From contig NZ_CP041070.1 in assembly GCF_006459125.1 (NCBI RefSeq), positions 2,542,001 to 2,606,000 on the forward strand: 64,000 nt of DNA. The letters run 5' to 3'. The translations under genes and the position numbers were made by a program. The DNA comes from Halarcobacter anaerophilus. GTDB lineage: Bacteria; Campylobacterota; Campylobacteria; Campylobacterales; Arcobacteraceae. The notes beneath the pieces are model-generated. The model was not told where the DNA came from, searched no databases, and saw only the letters and a list, made by a program, of their open reading frames with translations. Every line of letters begins with the position of its first letter. Position 1 is the stretch's first letter. Positions 55,213 to 63,431 of this stretch are shown piece after piece.

Positions 55213-55482
55213 ATGGCAGTAAAAATTACTGATATATGCATTAACTGTGATGCATGTTTAGATGAATGTCCAACTGAATCAATTGTGGACAATGATGAAA
55301 ATCCAACAGGAGAAGATACATATTATGTAAATCCTGAAACATGTACAGAGTGTATAGGAGATAATGACTCTCCGGCATGTGCTGATGCCTGTCCAACAGA
55401 AGGATGTATCGTATGGGACGCAAGAAGCGGAGACCATATTAGAGAAGGTATGACAGAAGGGCAACCAGTAGTCGAAGATTAA
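55213..55482 (+). CDS. 2[4Fe-4S] ferredoxin, Alvin type
   Basis: 89 residues. Cluster ligands Cys9, 12, 15, 19 (CINCDACLDECP) and Cys44, 47, 56, 60. The eight-residue insertion between Cys47 and Cys56 and an extra Cys65 are marks of the Allochromatium-type ferredoxins, which have very low and split redox potentials. Probable electron carrier for pyruvate or 2-oxoglutarate:ferredoxin oxidoreductase. Ribosome binding site AAGGAG. Followed by a good terminator. Confidence 0.93.
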   Translation: MAVKITDICINCDACLDECPTESIVDNDENPTGEDTYYVNPETCTECIGDNDSPACADACPTEGCIVWDARSGDHIREGMTEGQPVVED

Positions 55483-55515
55483 TAATTAGAAATAGAATAA
55501 TCTTTATTTTTCTAA

Positions 55516-55556
55516 AAAAGGCAGGTAGTTTTTTCAAGCTACTTGCCTTTTTTTAT
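55516..55556 (+). terminator. terminator of the ferredoxin gene
   Basis: AAGGCAGGTAG pairs with CTACTTGCCTT (one G-T) around a 10-base loop, followed by a run of seven Ts. Confidence 0.88.
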
Positions 55557-55565
55557 TTTTTTAGG

Positions 55566-55571
55566 TATAAT
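55566..55571 (+). promoter_or_regulatory. -10 element of the ndk promoter
   Basis: TATAAT 34 bases before the ndk ATG, in a gap of 123 bases whose first half is the ferredoxin terminator. No clear -35. Confidence 0.55.
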
Positions 55572-55605
55572 CCGCGGCTTAAAAACTAAATGAGGATATA
55601 ATCAT

Positions 55606-56019
55606 ATGGAACAAACATTATCAATCATCAAACCAGATGCAGTTGCAAAAAATGTTGTCGGTAAAATTTTAGACAGATTCGAATCAAACGGATTAAGAAT
55701 TGCGGCAACTAAAAAAATTCAATTAAGTAAAGCCGATGCAGAAGCTTTTTATGCAGTACATGCGCAAAGACCTTTCTTCGGTGAATTAGTTGAATTCATG
55801 ATCTCTGGACCGGTTGTAGTTTCAGTATTAGAAGGTGAAAATGCAATGGCTAAAAACAGAGAATTAATGGGTGCTACAAATCCTAAAGAAGCAGCAGCTG
55901 GAACAATCAGAGCTGATTTCGCAGAATCAATTGATGCTAATGCAGTTCATGGTTCTGACTCTTTAGAGAATGCAGCGATTGAAATTAAATTTTTCTTTTC
56001 AGATAGAGAAATCTGCTAA
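55606..56019 (+). CDS. ndk: Nucleoside diphosphate kinase
   Basis: 137 residues, the usual length. Phosphorylated His115 in NAVHGSDS; nucleotide-site segments [10 protein letters not shown] and AQRPFFGEL. Balances nucleoside triphosphates. First of a run ndk - yceD - rpmF - plsX - fabH with small gaps (18, 15, overlap, 26 bases). Confidence 0.96.
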   Translation: MEQTLSIIKPDAVAKNVVGKILDRFESNGLRIAATKKIQLSKADAEAFYAVHAQRPFFGELVEFMISGPVVVSVLEGENAMAKNRELMGATNPKEAAAGTIRADFAESIDANAVHGSDSLENAAIEIKFFFSDREIC

Positions 56020-56037
56020 AATTATTTAATTTTAACT

Positions 56038-56415
56038 ATGAAAATAGAGTTTAGAAAAGTACCACAAAGCCCGAAAGAGTTTACAGCTGAATACAGTTCA
56101 GTTAAATTTGAAGGTACTTTTTGTAAAATATCGCCATCTTTAGTCAAAATCCAAGGACACCTTATTGGAAATTTGACACTTACATGTTCAAGATGTGGAA
56201 TAGAAGATACTGTTACATTAGATGAAAAATCTGATTTTTTATTAAGTGACGGTATTTATAAATCTGATTCAGATGAAGATGAATTAGTATTAGAAATAGA
56301 GAACGGGACAATTGATTTTGATGAAATACTTCAAAGTGAAATTGCCTCAATTCAAAGTGACTACCACATCTGCGCTTCATGTGAAGATTGTGATTTTGTC
56401 GAAAAAGAATATTAA
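56038..56415 (+). CDS. YceD/DUF177 family protein
   Basis: 125 residues. The CxxC in LTCSRCGIEDTV and a C-terminal cysteine group CASCEDC are family marks. Homologues take part in 23S rRNA accumulation and always sit just upstream of rpmF, as here. Confidence 0.85.
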   Translation: MKIEFRKVPQSPKEFTAEYSSVKFEGTFCKISPSLVKIQGHLIGNLTLTCSRCGIEDTVTLDEKSDFLLSDGIYKSDSDEDELVLEIENGTIDFDEILQSEIASIQSDYHICASCEDCDFVEKEY

Positions 56416-56430
56416 AAAAAGGAGATAAAA

Positions 56431-56583
56431 ATGGCAGTACCTAAGAGAAGAGTATCTCATACTAGAGCAGCTAAGAGAAGAACTCACTATAAAATTACTT
56501 TAAAAAGACCTGTAAAAGATAGTGACGGTAGTTGGAAAATGCCTCATATGGTTAATCCAAATACTGGTGAATATAAAAACTAA
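56431..56583 (+). CDS. rpmF: 50S ribosomal protein L32
   Basis: 50 residues, [20 protein letters not shown] at the start. The form without the zinc-binding cysteines. Ribosome binding site AAAGGAG. Its stop overlaps the plsX ATG (TAATG). Conserved yceD-rpmF-plsX-fabH order. Confidence 0.95.
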   Translation: MAVPKRRVSHTRAAKRRTHYKITLKRPVKDSDGSWKMPHMVNPNTGEYKN

Positions 56584-57575
56584 TGCTTAAAATAGCAATC
56601 GATGCGATGGGTGGGGACTTTGGTCCCGAACCTATCATGGAGGGGTTAATTTTAGCCCTAAGAAACAATAATAACTTCACCGCTATTGCAGTAGGTGATG
56701 AAGAACAATTAAAACCTTTAATTCCCAATTACCTTTCAAGCAGAATTAAAATAGTACATACCGAAGATGTAATCAGTATGTCAGATTCAGCTACAGATGC
56801 ACTTAAAAGAAAAGAATCTACAATTTACAAAGCAATTGAATTAGTAAAAGAAGGAGAAGCTGATGCCGTAGTATCAGCCGGTCATTCGGGTGCGACTATG
56901 TCTTTGGCAACACTTAGAATAGGAAGAATCAAAGGGGTAAGCAGACCTGCAATTGCAACACTAATGCCTACAAGCGAAAATCAAAATACTTTGGTACTTG
57001 ATGTGGGTGCAAATGTAGATTGTGAAGCAAAAAATCTTTATGAATTTGCCGTAATGGGGCAAGTTTACGTACAAGATGTCATGCAACTTGATGAACCCTT
57101 AATCGGACTTTTAAGTAACGGTGAAGAAGAGAGTAAAGGAAATGAAGTTACAAAAGAGGCATTTAAACTGATCTCAAAAGTACCGAATTTTGCAGGAAAT
57201 GTAGAAGGAAGTGATGTATTTAAAGGGACAGTAGATGTTGTTGTTTGTGATGGATTTATTGGTAATATTTTACTAAAAACTGCCGAAGGTGTAGCAGAAA
57301 CAATAAGTAAAATTATTAAAAAAAGTTTAAAAAGATCTCTTATCTCAATTGCCGGCGCAGTATTGATGAGAAAAGTATTTAAAAAATTAAAAGTTAGGGT
57401 TGATTATGCAGAGTACGGCGGTGCTCCTCTTCTTGGAGTAAAAGCACCTGTAATTATTGCTCACGGAAAATCAAATCCTAAAGCTATACAAAATGCAGTT
57501 TTCCAAGCAATTAACAGTGCAAGCTCTAATTTAAACAATGATATTGAAGAGAGATTAAAAAAATATAGTTCATAA
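56583..57575 (+). CDS. plsX: Phosphate acyltransferase PlsX
   Basis: 330 residues. Converts acyl-ACP to acyl phosphate for phospholipid synthesis. Starts [26 protein letters not shown] and [14 protein letters not shown] are family signatures. One-base overlap with rpmF. Confidence 0.95.
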   Translation: MLKIAIDAMGGDFGPEPIMEGLILALRNNNNFTAIAVGDEEQLKPLIPNYLSSRIKIVHTEDVISMSDSATDALKRKESTIYKAIELVKEGEADAVVSAGHSGATMSLATLRIGRIKGVSRPAIATLMPTSENQNTLVLDVGANVDCEAKNLYEFAVMGQVYVQDVMQLDEPLIGLLSNGEEESKGNEVTKEAFKLISKVPNFAGNVEGSDVFKGTVDVVVCDGFIGNILLKTAEGVAETISKIIKKSLKRSLISIAGAVLMRKVFKKLKVRVDYAEYGGAPLLGVKAPVIIAHGKSNPKAIQNAVFQAINSASSNLNNDIEERLKKYSS

Positions 57576-57601
57576 AACTTTTTGTGTATTAAGGAATATT
57601 A

Positions 57602-58600
57602 ATGGCGTATGCAGCATTTAGATCAATTGGAGCTTATATCCCTCCTAAAATAATGACAAATTTTGATTTTGAGAAGATGATTGATACCTCTGATGAATGG
57701 ATTACCAAAAGAACTGGTATAAAAGAAAGAAGAGTGGCAGAAGATAATGAAGCTTCATCAGATTTAGGAGTAAGAGCAGCTCAACAAGCAATACAAAGAG
57801 CAGGAATATCAAAAGAGGATATAGATTTAGTAATCTGTGCAACCGTAACTCCTGACTATTTATGTATGCCTTCAACTGCTTGTTTAATAGCTTCAAAACT
57901 TGGATTACCTGAAGTTCAAGCTTTTGATATAAGTGCTGCTTGTACGGGATTTGTTTATGCAACTTCAGTGGCAAAAGCTTTTATTGAATCGGGAATGAAA
58001 AAAACGGTTTTAATAATCGGAGCCGAAAAATACAGTTCAATTTTGGATTATACGGATAGAACTACTTGTTTTCTTTTTGGAGACGGTGCGGGTGCCGCAA
58101 TTTTATCTGCAACAGATAAAAAAGAAGAAGCAATTATAGATATAAACTGTTTAAGTGACGGTAATCATGATGATTTAATCCAAACTCCGGGTGGAGGAAG
58201 TAAAAATCCTTGTTCTCAAGAAGTTGTTGATAATAAAATGGCTTGTATAAAAATGAAAGGTAACGAAACTTTCAAACTTGCCGTTAAAACTTTGACTTCG
58301 GATGTAAAAAAATTATTAGAAAAAAATAACTTAACAAATGAAAATATTAATCATTTTATTCCTCATCAAGCTAATTATAGAATTATAAAAGCCGTGGGAG
58401 ATGCGTTAAATCTTTCAGAAGAACAGATAATTTTAACAATTCAAAAATATGGAAACACTTCAGCTGCTTCAATTCCAATGGCAATGAATGATGCTTATGA
58501 AGAAGGAAGAATCAAAGCAGGAGATATTATACTTTTTGATGCATTTGGTTCAGGACTTACTTGGGGAAGTGCAATTTTCCCATTCTCACCAAACAAATAA
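57602..58600 (+). CDS. fabH: 3-oxoacyl-[acyl-carrier-protein] synthase III
   Basis: 332 residues. Starts fatty acid synthesis by condensing acetyl-CoA with malonyl-ACP. Catalytic Cys in SAACTGF, His in PHQANYR and Asn in GNTSAASIP are present. Last gene of the ndk-fabH run; a bidirectional terminator follows. Confidence 0.95.
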   Translation: MAYAAFRSIGAYIPPKIMTNFDFEKMIDTSDEWITKRTGIKERRVAEDNEASSDLGVRAAQQAIQRAGISKEDIDLVICATVTPDYLCMPSTACLIASKLGLPEVQAFDISAACTGFVYATSVAKAFIESGMKKTVLIIGAEKYSSILDYTDRTTCFLFGDGAGAAILSATDKKEEAIIDINCLSDGNHDDLIQTPGGGSKNPCSQEVVDNKMACIKMKGNETFKLAVKTLTSDVKKLLEKNNLTNENINHFIPHQANYRIIKAVGDALNLSEEQIILTIQKYGNTSAASIPMAMNDAYEEGRIKAGDIILFDAFGSGLTWGSAIFPFSPNK

Positions 58601-58601
58601 A

Positions 58602-58629
58602 TTATAAAAAAGCAAAAGCTTTTTTATAA
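58602..58629. terminator. bidirectional terminator between fabH and azlD
   Basis: TTATAAAAAAGC pairs perfectly with GCTTTTTTATAA around AAAA; T-rich arms work for both directions, overlapping the azlD stop. Confidence 0.85.
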
Positions 58630-58944
58630 AAATTGAACCAATCCCATATAAAATATAGTCCCAAAGAATATTGAAATCAAATAGTTTTTTAAACTAAGAT
58701 GCAAAATAACAGTAACAACAATAGCAAAAAGCTCTTTTAATCCGTAAGGATATGCTAAAAAATTTATATCTTTTATTGAATAAAAAATAAGTATTGTCAT
58801 AATAGTTGCGGGAAAAAATTTCTCTATAAAAAGCAAAGAAGAAGGCAACTCTTTTTTCGTAAAAAAAAGAAAAGGGAAAGCCCTTGTAAAAATATTTACC
58901 AAACTCATAACAGCAATAGCTAATAGCAACTGAATATCACTCAT
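58624..58944 (-). CDS. azlD: Branched-chain amino-acid exporter small subunit, AzlD type
   Basis: 106 residues, four helices. The family motif near the start is NIFTRAFPFLFF. Forms an exporter with AzlC, whose gene overlaps it by 8 bases. Confidence 0.87.
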   Translation of the reverse strand: MSDIQLLLAIAVMSLVNIFTRAFPFLFFTKKELPSSLLFIEKFFPATIMTILIFYSIKDINFLAYPYGLKELFAIVVTVILHLSLKNYLISIFFGTIFYMGLVQFL

Positions 58945-59626
58945 TTTTATTAACCTCTTTTCTAAAAAAGAATAAAATAAACAAAGATAAAAAAATAGAA
59001 GTTATAAGCATTTTATCGCTTGGAACTACTATTATCGCTAAAATTGAAGAAAATGACCCTATTAAAAAAGGTATTTTATTTTTTAAATTTTTATACTGTT
59101 CTATACATAAAACAACAAAAAGCGCTGTTAGAGAAAACTCCAATCCTGCCGTGTTAAAATCTACACTAGCTCCGATTAGGGCTCCTAAAGTTGAACCAAC
59201 AAGCCAATAAAATTGATTAAATGCAGTTAAAAAAAAGTAATACCATCTTTTTTTTAATTGTTCATCATCTTTTATAGTTGTTAATAAAGCATATGTTTCA
59301 TCTGTCAATCCAAAAATCAAATAAGGTTTTAGTTTACCAGTTTTTTTAAATCTTTTAAGAAGAGACAAGCCGTAAAAAGATTGTCTTAAATTTACAAACC
59401 AAGAGGCTATAGCTATATCAACCAAACCTGCTTTTAAATTAAAAAAATTTATAGCAACAAACTGTAAAGCACCTGCATAAATAAAAAAAGACATAACAGG
59501 AGCATAATACCAAGCATAATCAAAAGATACCAATAACAGTCCAAAAGCAAAACCTAAAACACTATATCCCATCATTACGGGAATAGATATTTTAAAGGCA
59601 CTCTTTATTTCCCTCTCATATTTCAA
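58937..59626 (-). CDS. azlC: Branched-chain amino-acid exporter large subunit, AzlC type
   Basis: 229 residues. IPVMMGYSVLGFAFGLL at the N-terminus, FIYAGALQFVAI and WFVNLRQSFYGLSL in the core are AzlC signatures. Partner of AzlD. It follows the SspB-like gene by 9 bases, so these three may share a transcript. Confidence 0.88.
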   Translation of the reverse strand: MKYEREIKSAFKISIPVMMGYSVLGFAFGLLLVSFDYAWYYAPVMSFFIYAGALQFVAINFFNLKAGLVDIAIASWFVNLRQSFYGLSLLKRFKKTGKLKPYLIFGLTDETYALLTTIKDDEQLKKRWYYFFLTAFNQFYWLVGSTLGALIGASVDFNTAGLEFSLTALFVVLCIEQYKNLKNKIPFLIGSFSSILAIIVVPSDKMLITSIFLSLFILFFFRKEVNKNE

Positions 59627-59635
59627 GAAAAATTC

Positions 59636-60073
59636 CTATTTCAAAAGATTTTTATTATTTGGATTGTTTTTAAATACGTTTAATGATTTTGCTTTTGGAT
59701 CTTTATTAAATTTATCTACGGTTGCCACTGAATTTATAAATAAAATTGATTCATCAACTATTATTTGAAATATCCCATACAGCGGAATTTTCACATTTGA
59801 ACCGAAGTTTTCACTTCCGAATCCTGCTTCAAAATAGATATAATCATCATCTATTTTTACTGTTGAATAAGTGTAGTTGCTTAAAACAAAAAGTGAAAAT
59901 TTTGAAAGCTGTGAAAAAATTGCATCGGGAAGTTGCGGTTCAAACTTTATTGAATCGATATTTGCGGTGATTGCAAACTCTTGACCCTGGCTTATTAAAA
60001 ACTCAATAGTTTGTTTTACTTGTGTACATATAAGTTCCTTGTAATCTTCATTTTCAATAATATTATTAATCAT
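59636..60073 (-). CDS. SspB-like protein, possible ClpXP adaptor
   Basis: 145 residues. The body (about 32-110) resembles the SspB substrate-binding fold: the strand pattern FEAGFGSENFGSNVKIPLYG recalls the SspB segment in which FGG is followed by VPL. A flexible, polar tail (from about 118, ending NPNNKNLLK) is in the place of the SspB tail that docks on the ClpX zinc domain. The match is at the level of pattern and length only. It starts at an ATG with AGGA 12 or so bases upstream and is followed by azlCD. Confidence 0.5.
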   Translation of the reverse strand: MINNIIENEDYKELICTQVKQTIEFLISQGQEFAITANIDSIKFEPQLPDAIFSQLSKFSLFVLSNYTYSTVKIDDDYIYFEAGFGSENFGSNVKIPLYGIFQIIVDESILFINSVATVDKFNKDPKAKSLNVFKNNPNNKNLLK

Positions 60074-60114
60074 TCTTTAATCCTACGTTCATTTTTGTTT
60101 TTGTATTATACCTT

Positions 60115-60756
60115 ATGAAACAGTTTATTTTTCTTATTCTTCTCTTTTCGGTTTTTTTAGATGCAAAAAGTATAATACTAACAAAAAACGATATAAAAAA
60201 AATTGATTCAAGCTATTATAGAAAAGCTATTTATCTTCGATTAAACGGATATATTGAACTAAAAAGAAAAGTAAAAAACTTTGATTTAACTAGAAAACTA
60301 AATTATGTAAACACTTTTTATAATCGTATTTTACCCGTAGATGATTCAAGAAAATATAACGTTGACGATCATTGGGCTACTCCAAAAGAGTTTTTAATAG
60401 AAGGCAGAGGTGATTGCGAAGATTATGCTATTGCCAAATATTTCACTCTTCTTGAAGTCGGTATTCCAAAAGATAAACTATTTTTTGCAATAGTAAAAGT
60501 AAAAGCCGCAACAAACTATCATATGGTACTTTTATATATAGAAAACAAAAACTCTATGCCTTTGGTTTTAGATAATTTAAGCTTCAAGATTCTACCTTTT
60601 GATAAAAGAGTAAGACTTCAACCAAAAGTTATTTTCAATGAAAAATCCTCATATGTTTTAAAAAATAAAAAAATCTATAAAAGAGCTAAAATAGATTGGG
60701 GAAAAGTAAACAAGTGGGAAAAACTATTAAACAGAGTCTATAAAAAAAATGAATAA
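60115..60756 (+). CDS. LapG-like periplasmic transglutaminase-type cysteine protease
   Basis: 213 residues with a signal peptide (1-17). BTLCP (C93) family: triad Cys101 (GRGDCEDYAIAKY), His136 (NYHMVLL) and Asp153 (LVLDNLS). LapG in Pseudomonas cuts the adhesin LapA when c-di-GMP falls. No adhesin or LapD homologue lies in the window. The 3' end overlaps the end of the convergent aminotransferase gene by 19 bases. Confidence 0.82.
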   Translation: MKQFIFLILLFSVFLDAKSIILTKNDIKKIDSSYYRKAIYLRLNGYIELKRKVKNFDLTRKLNYVNTFYNRILPVDDSRKYNVDDHWATPKEFLIEGRGDCEDYAIAKYFTLLEVGIPKDKLFFAIVKVKAATNYHMVLLYIENKNSMPLVLDNLSFKILPFDKRVRLQPKVIFNEKSSYVLKNKKIYKRAKIDWGKVNKWEKLLNRVYKKNE

Positions 60757-61301
60757 TCTTCTAAAATATCAAAATCTATCATAGCATTCATTAAAGCAAT
60801 TTTTTCTGCCTCTTTTAACATCTTTACAGTAATATCCTTTTCTATTAATTCTCCTTTTTCAAGAAGTCTTGCTCTGGTTGTACCTTCTAAAAGAGGTGTT
60901 TTGGGAGTCAACCAATTTGTTCCGTCAAATATTGCGATATTTGCAATTGAAGTATCGCTTACAAATGAGTTTTTTATAATAATTATCTCATCAGCCTCTT
61001 CTTTTTTTCTATAAAGTTCCTCTATTTTCTCTCTATTTAATAACTTCTTCGAATACTCTATTTTATCATCAAAAATCAATTTAAAAGATTTAATCTCTCT
61101 TTTTTGATAAGGATAATAATCAACTTTAATAACACCGTTTTCATCAAAAATAAGCTTACATCTTAAAAGCTCTTTTGAAGGAGCATAAATATAATCTTGC
61201 AAATTAAGATTTAATCCGATAGTTTTTGCAACTCTTTTTTCATGAAAAAGAAGATTAGATACTTCATAATCTTCACACTTTATTGTTTCAAAATATTCCA
61301 T
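60738..61301 (-). CDS. Class IV PLP aminotransferase-like protein (PabC type)
   Basis: About 187 residues from the ATG at 61301, preferred because AAGG lies six bases upstream; an earlier TTG at 61340 lacks one. It starts MEYFETIKCEDYEVSNLLFH. IIKNSFVSDTSIANIAIFDG and LLEGTTRARLLEKG are typical of the fold, with the ELL/TT motifs around the cofactor. Shorter than the about 270 residues of PabC/IlvE, so the N-terminal part is reduced. Possibly 4-amino-4-deoxychorismate lyase for folate (inference). Confidence 0.7.
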   Translation of the reverse strand: MEYFETIKCEDYEVSNLLFHEKRVAKTIGLNLNLQDYIYAPSKELLRCKLIFDENGVIKVDYYPYQKREIKSFKLIFDDKIEYSKKLLNREKIEELYRKKEEADEIIIIKNSFVSDTSIANIAIFDGTNWLTPKTPLLEGTTRARLLEKGELIEKDITVKMLKEAEKIALMNAMIDFDILEDYSFFL

Positions 61302-61363
61302 TGTAACCTTACTGTATTGCTTTTTTGTTATAATATCCAAAAATATTTTAGGAAACTTCAGTT

Positions 61364-62131
61364 TTGAGTGAGATTATAAAAACTTTAAAAAAATATGATA
61401 ATTTTAAAGATACCTACAAATATGCTTATATTGGTATTCCTAAAGGATTAGGCGGTCTGCAAAAACCTTTTTACGGACAGTTTAATAAATTTTTAAAACT
61501 TTATCCCAATTTTCTGCCTAAAAATAGACTTCCTTGTGTTTTATTTATGCATGGTTCAAAAGGACTAAACAAAGCAGAAACCTATAGAAAATGGCTAGTA
61601 GAAGCGGGATTTATATTTTTTGCTCCCAACTCTTTTAAAATAGAAAATAGACCTACATATAAAAATCCGGATAAAAAATCATCTTATGAGAAAGTGCATA
61701 AAGTAAGACAAGCAGAGATTTTTTATAATATAAGAAAGTTAAAAGATTTAAAATTTATAGATAAAAACAATATTTTTTTAATGGGAAACTCCGAAGGCGG
61801 TCTTGCAGCTGCTGCATACAAAGGAAGAGAATTTAGAGGAAGAATAGTTACGGCTTATTCTTGTGAAAACGGTTATTATTCAAAAGATTTTAAAATAGGA
61901 GCTAAAAAAAGCGATCCTTTTTTAAATATAATAGGTACAAATGATGAGTTTTTTAGTAAAAATTCTATCCCGAACAAAGAGTACAAAGTGCAAGGGCACT
62001 GTACAAAAGCTTTAAGGGAACATAAAAATGCCAAGGTTATTTTATTACCTTTGACAAAACATGACATAACTCAAAATATCTATGTAAAAAGTGATATTAT
62101 AAATTTTTTAAAGCTGTGGAGCAAAGCTTAA
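61364..62131 (+). CDS. Alpha/beta hydrolase (dienelactone hydrolase-like)
   Basis: 255 residues. Oxyanion-hole segment FMHGSKG (about 61-67), nucleophile elbow GNSEGG with Ser143, probable acid in GTNDEF and His in LTKHDITQ near the C-terminus, where the triad is expected. No signal peptide. Substrate unknown. TTG start with AGGAAA upstream. Its end overlaps the response regulator gene by 4 bases, tail to tail. Confidence 0.75.
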   Translation: MSEIIKTLKKYDNFKDTYKYAYIGIPKGLGGLQKPFYGQFNKFLKLYPNFLPKNRLPCVLFMHGSKGLNKAETYRKWLVEAGFIFFAPNSFKIENRPTYKNPDKKSSYEKVHKVRQAEIFYNIRKLKDLKFIDKNNIFLMGNSEGGLAAAAYKGREFRGRIVTAYSCENGYYSKDFKIGAKKSDPFLNIIGTNDEFFSKNSIPNKEYKVQGHCTKALREHKNAKVILLPLTKHDITQNIYVKSDIINFLKLWSKA

Positions 62132-62802
62132 TTTTGAATATTCAGTTTATATCCGATACCCGAATAGTTTTGCAAAATAGTTTTATAAGTTTTTTTTCTA
62201 AAATCTCTTATTAAAGATTTTAAAGCAGCACTTGTACATTCATTATCCCAAATATGATACGCCAACTCTTCATAAGTTATAACTCTATTTGAATTTTGTA
62301 TAAAAAGGTTTACTAAAATAGACTCTTTTTTATTTAATATAAAAACTTTTCCCTCTTTTGTAATACTTTGTGTTTGGAAGTTAAACAATATACCCCTTCC
62401 TAAATTTACATTACTATAAATTCTACTTTCAATAACTTCAAGAGATTTTTCCAAGCCTAAAAGCAACTCTTCTTTTTTAAACGGTTTTAAAATATATTTT
62501 GTAATATAAAGTTCCATTAGCTCATAAAGATATTTATTTGTTTTATTATTACTTAAAACTAAAAATGCCGTTTTTATATCACTTTGCCTAATCTCTTGAA
62601 GAAATTTCACCATTGTATTATCAAAAAAAGAATCATCTACAATGATAATACAAGGGGAATACTTCCTATAACAACTTTGGGCTTGTTTTAAACTATTTGC
62701 AATAAATACCTTTTTTAACTTCTTCTCCAAAAGAGATAAAACTTCATTTTTAGAAGATGTTTTATCAAAAACGTATAAAACAAATAAGTTATTTAATTTC
62801 AA
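62128..62802 (-). CDS. OmpR-family response regulator with degenerate receiver
   Basis: 224 residues. Residues 1-120 are a receiver-like domain: phosphoacceptor Asp56 or 57 (IIIVDDSFF) and the conserved Lys106 (KYILKPF) are there, but the acidic pair at the end of the first strand is reduced to one Asp (YVFDKT). Residues about 135-220 are a winged helix (LNKKESILVNLFI, SLIRDFRKK, GIGYKL). No histidine kinase gene is adjacent. It overlaps the cysteine hydrolase gene (ATGA), so the two are coupled. Confidence 0.8.
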   Translation of the reverse strand: MKLNNLFVLYVFDKTSSKNEVLSLLEKKLKKVFIANSLKQAQSCYRKYSPCIIIVDDSFFDNTMVKFLQEIRQSDIKTAFLVLSNNKTNKYLYELMELYITKYILKPFKKEELLLGLEKSLEVIESRIYSNVNLGRGILFNFQTQSITKEGKVFILNKKESILVNLFIQNSNRVITYEELAYHIWDNECTSAALKSLIRDFRKKTYKTILQNYSGIGYKLNIQN

Positions 62803-63365
62803 GTATCAAAACCTTTTAAAAAATTTTCAGTATTTTCCACTTTTGCATAAGCAAATTCAAAAGCAGCCATAAAACTTCTTTGAACATCAGAAGAAGAAAC
62901 TTTTTCCCCCTCAAACTCTAAATCTTTTGTAGCACACGCATCATTTACAACCGTACAATTATATCCAAAATCTTTTGCGGCTCTAACTGTTGCATCAACA
63001 CACATATGAGTCATTGCACCCACAATTATTAAAGAATTTATACCTTTTTCATCCAAATACTCTTTTAACTTTGTTTGTAAAAAAGAGTTTGGAAAGCTTT
63101 TAGTTATCACAAGCTCATTTTTAAGAGGCTCTACACTTTTATGAATATCTGCTCCTGTTGAAGCTGCTTTAAAAAAAGGTGCATAAGCATTTGAATTTTC
63201 ATGTCTTATGTGAATTATATCCAAAGATCTATTTCTAAACTCTTCTAAAATTTTTGAGGCATTAGAAGATGCCTTTTCACAATTATTCAAAGGAAATTTT
63301 GAACCTTCAAAACTTGAAAAATAATCATTTTGAAAATCTACTAGAAGTAATGCTTTTTTTCCCAT
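62799..63365 (-). CDS. Isochorismatase-family cysteine hydrolase
   Basis: 188 residues from the ATG at 63365; the ATG at 63371 touches the ribosome binding site (AAAAGG) and is less likely. Catalytic Asp in LLVDFQNDYF, Lys in VITKSFPNSF and Cys in VGAMTHMCVDATVRAA. Resembles nicotinamidase-like or N-carbamoyl-type hydrolases. Encoded upstream of and coupled to an orphan response regulator. Confidence 0.87.
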   Translation of the reverse strand: MGKKALLLVDFQNDYFSSFEGSKFPLNNCEKASSNASKILEEFRNRSLDIIHIRHENSNAYAPFFKAASTGADIHKSVEPLKNELVITKSFPNSFLQTKLKEYLDEKGINSLIIVGAMTHMCVDATVRAAKDFGYNCTVVNDACATKDLEFEGEKVSSSDVQRSFMAAFEFAYAKVENTENFLKGFDT

Positions 63366-63431
63366 ACTCATCCTTTTATTTTTTATTTAATAAATTATAA
63401 AAAGATATAGAGGGGAAAAAGTAGGATAAAC

